Source of the DNA: Monodelphis domestica
Taxonomy: Eukaryota; Chordata; Mammalia; Didelphimorphia; Didelphidae
Reading direction: 5' to 3'
Length of the DNA stretch: 64,000 bases
Assembly (NCBI RefSeq): GCF_027887165.1
Contig: NC_077227.1
Coordinates: 355,808,850 to 355,872,849, forward strand
Below the pieces are notes generated by a model. That model searched no databases. It was given only the letters and a program-made list of their open reading frames with translations, and was not told the origin of the DNA. This document shows, in pieces, positions 54,537-64,000 of this stretch; positions within the stretch are counted from its first letter, which is position 1; the number at the start of each line of letters is the position of its first letter. Both the position numbers and the translations under genes were made by a program.

Positions 54537-57225
54537 GAATAAAATGATTTAAAAAAAATCTAACCTAAGAAAATATCTTTTCTTTAATGATGTTTATTTC
54601 TTAAAAAATATAAAGCTGAAGAAATGAAGGTTTGGTTCTATTCAGACAAGTTTTATGTAGATAATTGAAAAAAATCTTGTTTATCGTTAGTGACTCCTTT
54701 AAATTAAGAAGAATTACATATGATTTTTCTTCTGAAAAATTAAGCCATAGTGACTTTACATATTCAACCAGAAACGATCTAGTGTTTAAACTAAAGATCT
54801 GCAGAAACAATTTGAAGATTCTGGTGAGTTGGCAGAGAGTATTGAAAGCAGTTTTAGGAGTCTTCATTTCTAGGAAGTCAATCTTCCCAGAGTTGATACT
54901 TCTGATTTGTTTTCTGAGAAATGAGGATTATGTGTAAAGGTATCTAAAGGAAGAAATATAGGTAGTTTCTCTTCTCTTAGAGGAGAGGAGCTAGCTTGTT
55001 TCTTAACCCCTAGCATTTTTTGCTATTCCTTGATAGCAGTATGTACTGTCTACCTAAGAGTCTATGAATTTTGTTTTTGTATTTATTAAATAGGTATATC
55101 TTAGCAATACTAGCAAAGTTTATCTTTAAAATATATAAGGCAGTAGAACAGTTTTGAAATAGGGATGCTTATGTTCCTTTGTTAATCCTTTTTTTGAGGA
55201 GGGGATTAAATTGCTGTCTTTAGGCATTATTATTAAATAAGACCTTCACTTTTTTACTAAATAATTTGATGCAAAAATGTACAGTGTGTAAGATACTGTG
55301 GTAAGCATTAATGATACAAAGATAAGCACTGACCCAGTTCTCAGGGAGCTTCCAGTCTTCCTGGGGTCACCATTTAAGTAAATAAATGCCAGGTGTCATA
55401 CCTCCATGCTGTAAGAGCAGAGTGAGCTAAAGAGGTTTGGAATGTTCAGGGTGTGGATTGAGTGACAGAGGCGGACAGTTGGATTTGGAGCAAAGGAGCT
55501 TGGGAAAGGACCCAGAAAGGAGGGGGGCTTTTGGATATGGGATCTTGTGGAGAGAGGAGGAACTCTTGCTTGCTGGGGATCAAAAGCCAGCCCACAGGAT
55601 TAGCGCCATGGACATCTCATCTCAAATGCTGGTGTTGCCTGACAGCCTTTACCAACAACAAAGGAGAGAGATTCTGGTCTCTCTGGACCTGAAGGGTCAA
55701 GGACTCAGACAGCCTCTGAGCCAGACCCCCCAAAACCTTCATTCTTAATTGCCTTACTTTATTCCCTGTCATACCTTAATACTATAGATTAGATTAGGAT
55801 AAGAAATAGGGGAAGGTAAGGTGAATTTCTGGTTTTGGCTATTTGGTCAGCCAGGAAGAAGGACCTTTGGAGTTAGATATTTAGGGACTCCTCATATACC
55901 TTTACCTGATCCCCATCTTCTGCTACCTTAATCAACATTAAACTTAATTTGATTGCAGTCAGATAAAAGGAGCCTTATTCAGGGGGACACAAGGGGAATA
56001 AGAAATCAAGAGATTGGCTGATCAAGTCATACTGTGCTTGATCAGCCCCCTTTGATGCAGCTTTAACCTAGGGGGAGGTTTTTGCTTGATAGGGATCTAA
56101 ACTTATCAGTCCCGGGGTACCTTTACCATTACCCATTAATAAGGACCCCAGTCAAGCTACCATTGCTTGTTCATTCTCTAGTAATCTATCCTTACCAAGA
56201 ATTTCCCTCTTGTCCCAGCTACAGTGAAGTATAGAGAGAGGTCCTGACAGACACACACAAGTTGTCAACACTTACCACCTCTCTATATATTCACTTATAA
56301 GGAAGAGTAGGCACTTATTACAGTTACTTATTATAATGCTTACTTCTCTCTTGGCTCTGCTCCTGACTCTGGATTTTTTTAGTCTTGCCCCCTTCTTCCC
56401 TTTTCTACCTCTTTCTAGCTGATTTTATGTGTGTTCTTCCCAGCTTATAGAGGCCTTTAAAAAAGCCAGTTTATTTTTGATTGAGTAGGAAATGAAGAAT
56501 CTTTGAAGGGTTTTGAAGAGAAATGATATGTTCAGGGATTGGAGAGGGGAGAAACTAGAGTTAGCCAGTCTGGGTAGGAGAGAGGGCTTAAATTAAATTG
56601 GCTTATTAAGTCTCTACTATGTGCCAGACACTATATCAGATGCTAGGAATATAAGTAAAAGCAGAAAGAAAAACCATTTCTACCCTCAAGTTGCTTATTG
56701 GAGTAAGACAACACATGAAAGAAACTTAAAAGGTAGGGTTTAGAGACAAGGTAGAAAAATAATTCTGAAGAGTCTTGAGCAGAACCAAAATTCTGGGAGA
56801 AATTAGCCAATTACAGGAAGGGGCCCTTGGGTTGGAGTAATCTTCCAGGGGGAGAAGGCTTTTGAGTCATGGTAGAGAAAGAAGTTCAGAGTGGTAAAAA
56901 CATAAGGAAAACATGGCCAACTTGGGCCTTTTTATAAAATGGAGGCCCATGGACCCCTCTTTTCAACTTTTTTTTTTGGGTTTAGTTTTGCCGAAGGAAT
57001 AGAATTGAGGTATCTACTCATATCTCTTCTTTGGGGCCATACTAGTTCTCTCTTGGAGTTCATAGGTACAGAGTGGGCACTTACTAAACATTTGTTGAGT
57101 GATTTATTGACTAAAGTTCCAGTCAGAGATAGTCATTAGATTTTGGAAATGAATGATGGTGGAAAGGATGATTTCCTTTTCTAATTGTATTTTTTTTTGT
57201 TTTCTTTGCTTCTTTACAATTCTAG
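54537..57225. other. MRPL22: MRPL22 intron 4, right part
   Basis: Contains L2/MIR-like blocks at about 55270-55400 and 56590-56720 ('tctctactatgtgccagacactat'). A possible LTR spans 55443-56271. An open frame of 103 codons at 55437-55748 has no known domain and is probably chance. No exon is seen. Confidence 0.5.
55443..56271 (+). mobile_element. Possible solo LTR (unassigned family)
   Basis: The block differs in composition from its AT-rich surroundings, begins near TGTTCAGGG and ends near TTGTCAACA, as an LTR might. It has no internal coding sequence of note. No flanking duplication was found and it matches none of the other LTRs in the window, so this is tentative. Confidence 0.3.
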
Positions 57226-57303
57226 ATAAGAGGAATGTCCATTGACCAGGCTGTGGCCCAAATGGAATTCAGTGACAAGAAGGGGGCAAAAATAATCAAA
57301 GAG
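57226..57303 (+). CDS. MRPL22: MRPL22 exon 5
   Basis: This 78-nt exon encodes residues 94-119, [20 protein letters not shown] followed by AKIIKE, matching human uL22m with a few conservative changes (Leu to Val, Leu to Met, Asn to Ser). The segment belongs to the globular uL22 core. The acceptor is TTACAATTCTAG|ATAAG and the donor is AAAGAG|GTATTT, phase 0 on both sides. Introns of 3.7 and 1.8 kb flank it. Confidence 0.98.
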
Positions 57304-59111
57304 GTATTTATAGCAATGACCAATATAAAGGTGTGTTTTGCATGAGAATAAAAATAAAAAATAATCAGAGGTAAATTGGTGGGAGTTTTGCTTTTTCCTT
57401 TATAAAAAGGAAATCTTAATACCAATGCTATTGAACCTTAAGGTCTGAGTTTTTTACCATAGATACTTTAAAGAACGCTGAATTGGAGTGGCTTGGCAAT
57501 TATGAGAATTAAGAAGACTTTTATTCTGTGTGCCTTGCACGTTTTTCTGTATATACCTTCTTTAAATTGCATATTGAATTTTCTTTATGCCAGTAATCAT
57601 TAGAGGGAGCTAGAATCCTTATATTCAATTGACACATTTTCTACAGGTACAGTTTTTAGAAATTCCTTAGTGGAGAACTGGTATCTTTAATGGAAACATA
57701 TTTATAATACTTATTATAATTGTACTGAGTCATCTTTGGAATGCTAGTTCCCATAAAATAAAATTGCTCTTCTTAGTTTTGTCCCTTGCCATCTGTAGGC
57801 ATCAGGTTGCAGGATTGACTTCTATTTCTTCAATTGGTTTTAATCCAGAATTGTTCTCATTCTTTTGATTTTGCATCTGCTTTGTCTCAAGAACATTGTT
57901 AACCAGGCATCTTCTCTTAAGAAGTTACTTAAAAAGTATTTGTCTTCTATATTATTTATTTATTCAGTGATATTTAGTCTTTACTTTGTGAAGCACATTT
58001 TTGCAAGCTAGGTCTTGAGGAAGATATTAAAATAAATAAATAAATGGTAATTCCTGCCTTCATAGAGGATACATGTAATATTAATTAAACATATTATTGA
58101 ATATGTACTATCTATGCTAAAGTCTATACTGGATGTCGTATCATTTGAAAATAATTTTTTTATCGGTATCTTGTTTTTACCAGAATTTATCACCAGAATT
58201 TCTTCCAGTATCTCCTTCCCCTTTGCCAAACAGCCATCCTATATAACAAATAAATCAACAAAACTCATCAGTACATCAAAAAAAGTACACATCCTTGTGT
58301 TGTGTCCCACCCGTGGACCTCTTATTTCTGCAGAGAAGTGAGGAAGGGGTGTCTTTCTCCAGTCTCCTTTGGGGCCATGCTGGTTCTTTGTAATTTTACA
58401 ACATTCACTTTGGATTGTTTTGTGGTTATGTTGTCTCCACTTACTTTGTTGTCATTGTTTTGTATATTGTTTTCTTGACTTTGTTTACTTCTCTCTGCAT
58501 CAAATCATGAAATAGATGTGGCACGTTTAAAAGGAGCAAAGGATCATGCTGTGGGACACATCACCACATTTAATCTATGTTATAATTTTGGTTCTATAGA
58601 AAGTTATCAGTTCAAAATATCTCTGCAGTTCTTATTTAATTTCAAGCTTTTAAGAAAAAAATTCTTAAATATAATTTTTGAGAACTGTCATTAATGGTTA
58701 TTTTGGACCTAGAGTTTAAGGGACAATGTAAAATAATTTAAAGCTGTTATTTAGTTTTTTGGCTTCTCAGCTGTAGTGTTAACTTTCTGATAAGTTCCTA
58801 ACTTACAGACACAGTGGTCAGAACTCAAGAGTGGTGCTTGAAGTTGCTGCTATCTTTTCCTTTATAGATTGTCTTTTCCACCAACAATTTAAGTAGTATA
58901 GCTGATATTCCTTGCATTTGCAAATCTTTCCTAAAGAAACAAGTTCCTTTTGCCCCTCCTCTTATTATTTCAGAGTCCCTTTCTCAGACTGACTCTTTCT
59001 GGGGAAGTACATAATTAATGATGCTATTATAGAGATAACAGGAACCAAGAAACTATATTCTGTTTTAACTAAGGGTCACCAGTATTAACTCTTTTCTTTT
59101 CTTTGTTGTAG
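57304..59111 (+). other. MRPL22: MRPL22 intron 5
   Basis: 1.8 kb, GT-AG. A diverged antisense L1-family block lies at about 58140-58510 ('ctggttctttgtaattttacaac'-type sequence) and an L2/MIR-like block at 57950-58080. Nothing else is recognised. Confidence 0.7.
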
Positions 59112-59181
59112 GTTCTCTTAGAAGCACAAGACATGGCAGTGAGAGACCACAATGTAGAGTTCAGATCCAATTTGTATATAG
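59112..59181 (+). CDS. MRPL22: MRPL22 exon 6
   Basis: This 70-nt exon encodes residues 120-142 plus one base: VLLEAQDMAVRDHNVEFRSN, then LYI, identical to human. It forms a helix and the start of the strand that leads into the extended loop of uL22. The acceptor is TTTGTTGTAG|GTTCTC and the donor is ATATAG|GTAAAT, phase 1. The remaining part of the protein (about 64 residues in human, including the basic loop near the exit tunnel) must lie in an exon to the right of base 64000; no match to it was found up to the window end. Confidence 0.98.
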
Positions 59182-59384
59182 GTAAATGATTTGATATTTT
59201 TAGTATGGAAAAATACCTTCCACTAGTGATTCCAAGTGCTTTTTCTAATAGGATTTTTTTTATGTCTAGTAACTCAAGACTGAGTGTAGCCACTGAAAAT
59301 TGTAGTTAAGGGTTAATCTCAGAAGGATGCCAATGTTACCTAGATATAAATGTTAATAACTAGAATGCATAATTCTTCTTTTAG

Positions 59385-59837
59385 CACCTGAGGCAATGAA
59401 GGCCATGAAACCTGTAGCCAATAATTATGATAAATAATCAGTTCTGGTCTGGTACTTCTATTAAGTAGATGAGCTGATTGTATTTTAAGAACTTTTCCTT
59501 TTTATTATTATGCATTTGAAAAATATCCAGAAACATGAATATTTTTCCATAAAAAAAAGAACAGAAAAAGAGGACGATTTATACAACCATTAATCTCCAC
59601 TGTGTACAATGGAGGTTTTTGGTTTTTTTTGGTGGTGAGGAGTATTTTTCCCATTTTTCCATACTGTTTCCAAACTCTACCCTTCTTATTGTGTCCACTT
59701 CTGAAATTTCTACTTTTTTTGTATTTATTAAATGATTCATTGAATCTTTTTTTCTTCTTTTTGCTATTGGTATCATTTCCCATTCACTTTTCCTTGTTAA
59801 CTCTTATGCTCACTCCAATAAAAGTCCTTTAGAAAAT
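59385..59837 (+). other. MRPL22: Possible alternative terminal exon of MRPL22
   Basis: After TTCTTCTTTTAG at 59373-59384 the sequence continues the phase-1 frame of exon 6 for 17 codons (APEAMKAMKPVANNYDK) and stops at TAA 59435-59437. A CAATAAAAG signal follows at 59816-59824. Such an exon would make a uL22m lacking its C-terminal third. A 17-codon open run is not statistically unusual, so this is a hypothesis only. Confidence 0.2.
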
Positions 59838-59969
59838 AACAAATAGGTAGAGTTAAATAAGAGAATATCCACATGTTAACTGTGTTAAAACAATGTTTTC
59901 TTTCATTGCCTTTAGTCTATCACCTCTATGTTAAGAGGTAGAAAACATGAATAATTGTCAGTCTCTTGG

Positions 59970-60480
59970 AGCTGTGGGTAGTTATTGAGTTGATCTTAGT
60001 CCTTACTTATTTTCCAGTTGTTTCTATTGTCCACATTTTTTCCTGGTGTTGCTTATTTCGTTCTGGTTTCATTCAGTTAATAGAATACCTCCCAGGTTCC
60101 TATGACCTCATCTCTTGTCATTTATCACAGACAATAATATTGCTTTACATTCATATACTATAATTTGTTCAGTTACATCCCAGTGCCTATTAAGGCACCC
60201 GTTTTTTTTTCCTTAACCCTTACCTTCCATCTTGGAATCAATACTGTGTATTGGTTCCAAGGCAGAAGAGTGGTAAGGGCTAGGCAATGGGGGTCAAGTG
60301 ACTTGCCCAGGGTCACACAGCTGGGAAGTATCTGAGGCCAGATTTGAATCTAGGACCTCCCATCTCTAGGCCTGACTCTTAATCCATTGAGCCACCCAGC
60401 TGCCCCCAAAGAACCCACTTTTTTATAGTTCTTTGCTACAACAAAAATTACTTTTATAAATATTTGTGATCTCTCAGAAT
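59970..60480 (-). mobile_element. Old L1-family fragment split by a SINE
   Basis: Diverged L1 blocks ('actataatttgttcagttacatccc' and 'gttctttgctacaac') lie on both sides of the SINE at 60202-60407. Confidence 0.6.
60202..60407 (-). mobile_element. Marsupial tRNA-derived SINE
   Basis: Full copy, antisense to MRPL22 and close to the family consensus ('ccttggaaccaatacacagt' in the sense strand). The flanks aaggcacccg and aaagaaccca resemble a decayed target duplication. Confidence 0.9.
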
Positions 60481-60484
60481 ATAT

Positions 60485-60737
60485 GACAGCTAATAGTTAG
60501 CATGTATATAATGCATTAAGGTTTGAAAAGCATCCTACTTATTATCTTGTTGATCCTCATAATAATGTGTGGGCATAGTTGCTATTATTGTCTTCATTTA
60601 TAGATGAGGAAACTGAGACTGAGAGAAATTAATGACTTGCCTAGGATTATACAGCTGAGCTGCTGAGGCAAGATTTGAACTCAGACCTTTCTGGCTCCAG
60701 GTTCAGCACTCTATCCACTGCACCACCAAGATGCCTA
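60485..60737 (-). repeat. CORE-SINE/MIR-class element
   Basis: Antisense order 'atagatgaggaaactgag', 'atgacttgcctaggattatacagctgag', 'gatttgaactcagacctttctggctcc', 'ctctatccactgcaccacc'. It is longer and better preserved than most MIR copies in the window. Confidence 0.7.
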
Positions 60738-62170
60738 GTAGTAGTAGTATTTGGTCAAAGGATATGCCCATTTTCAGTTGGTCTGCCTTTTAAAGCAGGG
60801 GGTCTTAACTCTTTTTGTGTCATGGATCTCTTTGGCAGTCTGGTGAAGCTTCCAGATTCCTCAGAATAATGTTTTTAAATGTATAAAGAAAAATAAGTAA
60901 TATTACAAAGCAAACCAATTCTTCTGAAATATAGTTTATTGAAATATTTTATAAAATAATTCATGGACCCAGGTTAAGAACCATTATTTTTAAACTCCTG
61001 GAAGGAAGGGACTTTGAGTGCATGCATATTCATGTGTATGTGCTCTTCAGTTCCCAGGATCAAACTAAATGCAGGAAATGACCATGCTAGATCCTTCAGT
61101 TTTACTGAAAGTTAAAAACAGGAACAAGTGTTAGTGATCAATTCCATCAGTATTGAGTTTAGTTAAGTCCAGGCTGTGGACCAGCAGCCCAAATAGCAGT
61201 GCATTGCCCTGAATCCTAGACATAATGGAATAGAAATAAAACAGGAATATATTTGTGGCATTAAGAATCACCATTCTAAACATTAAGTGACTTGAAGGTC
61301 CCCCAAATCCCCTCTCCCCTTATAGGAAATGTTTTATGCTCTTCAGGAACTAGGCGGAAAAATAGTGACCCTACTGTTTTTTTTTCCTTTTCATTGAGGC
61401 CTATGTGATAGAGGAGTATTGCTAAGCTAGTAATCCAGAGCTTGATGTTTTGTTGCTGTTTCAAGATAAAATCCTCTTTATCCTGTCTTGCATAGGCCAT
61501 TTGCAGAAAGTAGGGAAGCATAAACTTAGGACAAGTATTACATGTCTTCTTTTTCTCTTGGGAAAGTCAGAGATTGGGGCCAAACTGATTCCTGAGAAAC
61601 TAAAACATCAATAAGAAAGCAGAATTCAAGAAGGTAAATAGAGACCAAAGAGGGTTTAGGTCTTTTAGACCGATTCTTGGACATTAATATAAATAGTCTC
61701 CACTGTGATGTGATGTAAAAGATACTTAAAAGCATAACTTATTTTGGGATAATTTGTCATCAGGCCCATAATAGGAATAAAGTGTCAGAGGTGAAAGTTC
61801 TTTAATTATAATCTTTTCAATTAGAAACATCAGCTTAAACAGTGCACTTAACTATTTGAATACTAGAATCTGTTAGAGTTTAAATATTACTATGGCTTAG
61901 AATAAGCAAATGACAAGTTAGGTTTGCATTTATTTCTATTCTCTCAAATCATGATACTTCATTTATTTAGTTGAGAAACATTTATTGATCACTTGATGTG
62001 TGGAAGACATGAGATAAAAAGAAGGCAGCAAAGTATCTGCTTGTGACATTAACTTAATGTCTAGTAGAGGAGAGAAACCATTTCATAAAAAAAAATACAG
62101 TACAAGTTCTAGTGTGAAAATGTAATCAGGAATTTAGATGTTTTTCTGGTGTATGAAATTCAAAATATTC
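60738..62170. other. MRPL22: MRPL22 intron 6, unassigned
   Basis: AT-rich DNA with an old L2/MIR-like block at about 61960-62090. No exon matching the MRPL22 C-terminus is present. Confidence 0.5.
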
Positions 62171-62720
62171 AAAACTGAAGTCATCTCCTTTAGATCTCTC
62201 TTTTTGCTTGACTTTCACTACCATACCTATTATCTGAACTGAAAACCAGCTTTCTTTTTTTATCCCTTCTTCTGCATTATTTGCTATAACCTCTTGATTC
62301 TCCTTTCACATGTGCCCCCTTCCTTCTTTTCCTCACTGTAGTACCTTAGAGTAACTTTTTACTTCACTTACCTAGACTAGTGTAATAGTCTCCTAACTGG
62401 CTTCCTTGACTCCAGTCTCTCTCTAATCCTCATATTTGACAAAATTTCCAAAATAATCCTCCTAATGTACAGAACTCATCATGATAAATGTTTGTAGATT
62501 GCTTAGTCTGACATCAAGAGCCTTTCACAAACTGCCTCTTCTTCCTAGTCTACTTATTCTGTGTTCTTGTCAAATTTGTCCTTTAGTTATTTCTCCTGAT
62601 CTTATCTTTCATCCTCTTGCTTATGCAGTTTTAAGTGATCTTTACTTCCTCAAATTTTCCTGGGGCAAAAGGTAGGGTTTATGATTTTTCATTGTATCCA
62701 TTAGAACCTTTTACATATAC
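62170..62720 (+). repeat. L2/CR1-type LINE fragment
   Basis: Diverged blocks follow the L2 3' order ('tgtaatagtctcctaactggcttcc', 'catcaagagcctttcacaaactg', 'ttttcctggggcaaaagg'). Confidence 0.55.
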
Positions 62721-62974
62721 TAGTTATTTGATAAATATTTCTTAAATAAGAGACAAACAAAATGCTAGGTTGGTTTAGAGGAAGAACCTGTAACTTGGGA
62801 ACAGAGATGTTTTCATGGAGAGAGTGGCATCTAAATAGTACCTCGAAGGACAGGTGGAAGAAACAACATGTGCAAAAACTTGGAGGTAAAAAAAAAAGCA
62901 CAGAGGTGGGAAACTTACTGGGTATATTTAGAGTATAGTAAGTTGTTTGGTTTGCCTAGAATTTATGGTATGGA

Positions 62975-63180
62975 GAAGCAGTGTGGTATAGTAGATAGAG
63001 CACTGGGCATGGAGTCAGAAAAATTTGCATTCATATCCTGCCTCAGATACTTGTTAGCTGTGTGACACTGGCCAAATACTTAAATCTCTTTGGTCCTTGG
63101 TTTCCTCATTTGTAAAATAAGGGACTTGCAGTCCTTTAAGATCCCTTCCAGCTCTAAAAATATGAGTCTGTGATCCTTTG
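62975..63180 (+). mobile_element. MIR/CORE-SINE (sense)
   Basis: Complete order: 'gcagtgtggtatagtagatagag' head, 'gttagctgtgtgacactggcc' core, 'ggtttcctcatttgtaaaat', and an end 'agatcccttccagctctaaa'. Confidence 0.75.
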
Positions 63181-64000
63181 TAAGGTAAGAAAAAGTGAGA
63201 GATAAAGTTGGAAAGGTAGATTGACCCTGAATTTTGAAGGATCTTAAATGTAAGACTTAATATTTTTGACTATTTGGTCGATAAAGGGAATCAGGGGAAA
63301 GTTTTTGAGCTAGGGTGTGTTATATGATAAGAGATATTTTAAGAGCACTACTTTAGTAGCAGCACGTAGGGTAGATTGATGAAGAAGGCAGGAGGCTATG
63401 ATGAGAGGTCAGATATTCAGGTATCATCTTTGATTTTGTGTTCTTGATGGATATCAAATGAAATAATGTAAGTGAAAGTGCTTTGAAAGCCATAAAGTGC
63501 TTATATAATTGTAAGGGATGTTTTGCAGCAAGCTCCTTCTCTCTAAGGAGTCCAACATTTATTACAAAGCTTCCCTTGGCCTCTTACTACCATTCTTAGG
63601 TAAAGTAGTTGAAGCTGTTGTTTTCCCCTAACTTCAGCAAGCAGTTACCACTGACCTCAGCAGTTTTGTAATCAAACAGAGATGTTGATGCCTAAGTGAA
63701 AATTTCTCAATCTGCCAAGGCTATATTATACTGTAAGAAGAATTTTTATTGAAAAATATTTGCGCTTCAAAAAAATAATCCAAAAGTATGCTCCTCTCAA
63801 CATGAAAATAGACTGAATGACCATAAGGAAATTAGTTAGAAGTGGTTAGAATTTTTCAAAAATAGACCGAAAAATAGTCTAAAATTCCTTTTGTTTGTCC
63901 TAGTACCTCTTCCCTAAAGGAGTTGTTTATTCTGGGTAAAATGAAATCTGATTCCTGCTAACCTGGAATTGATAGAGGTAACTACACCTTCTTCTGGAAT
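63181..64000. other. MRPL22: MRPL22 intron 6, right end
   Basis: No repeat or exon could be assigned with confidence. Confidence 0.5.

Noticed and set aside
55437..55748. 103-codon plus-strand open frame
   Set aside because: No known domain, no splice context, and it lies in a GC-richer block that may be LTR-derived. Probably chance.
60202..60407. tRNA gene, suggested by box A- and box B-like motifs
   Set aside because: The motifs belong to the head of a tRNA-derived SINE; the anticodon arm and the acceptor stem pairing of a working tRNA are not present.
59182..64000. Search for the last MRPL22 coding exon
   Set aside because: No stretch resembling the conserved C-terminal uL22m part (basic loop after LYIAE-type start) was seen; the exon must lie further right.

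Overview
This window is nuclear DNA from a marsupial (metatherian). It carries two vertebrate genes arranged head to head, and their introns are filled with repeats typical of marsupial genomes: marsupial-type L1, a tRNA-derived SINE with an RTE-like or short unique tail, CORE/MIR SINEs, L2, hAT elements and class I endogenous retroviruses (ERVs). The species cannot be fixed from the sequence alone. There is no prokaryotic operon, CRISPR array or functional RNA gene that I can support.

Host genes. On the minus strand, 377-537 and 2017-2164 are coding exons 2 and 1 of GEMIN5, the snRNA-binding WD40 subunit of the SMN complex; the rest of the gene lies left of the window. On the plus strand, six exons of MRPL22 (mitochondrial ribosomal protein uL22m) lie at 4424-4451, 4538-4586, 20737-20872, 53503-53568, 57226-57303 and 59112-59181. 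All splice phases agree. The last coding exon is not found before base 64000, so MRPL22 is cut off on the right. The divergent GEMIN5/MRPL22 order is also that of human 5q33. A CpG-rich block with a (CGG)19-AGG-CGG tract lies just upstream of the GEMIN5 start. MRPL22 has an NRF-1 palindrome and an ETS palindrome 60-95 bp upstream of its start.

Repeats by region. 1-4.3 kb: GEMIN5 intron 1 and the intergenic space with old SINE/LINE pieces and one young SINE. 6.5-10.3 kb: a 5'-truncated L1 abutting an LTR. 10.4-10.7 kb: a tandemly duplicated SINE. 12.2-19.6 kb: a minus-strand ERV (ERV-A) with gag, protease, RT and integrase remnants, a likely 3' LTR and an unrelated solo LTR. 21-29.2 kb: old LINE sequence with a nested hAT element, then a near full-length L1. 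31.5-37.1 kb: one L1 split by a second gag-bearing ERV (ERV-B), whose LTR is itself split by a hAT element; another L1 fragment is nested further on. 39.6-43.1 kb: two further LTRs. 43.4-54.5 kb: LINE fragments, a solo LTR, L2 and SINEs. 54.5-64 kb: sparse old repeats around exons 5 and 6.

The most unusual points: Gag of both ERVs begins with a hydrophobic, apparently multi-membrane-spanning domain where matrix is expected; ERV-A has an in-frame UAG exactly at the gag/protease boundary; its pol is a mosaic with two integrase C-terminal modules; target-site duplications give a readable history of nested insertions; and almost all young LINE/SINE copies lie antisense to MRPL22.
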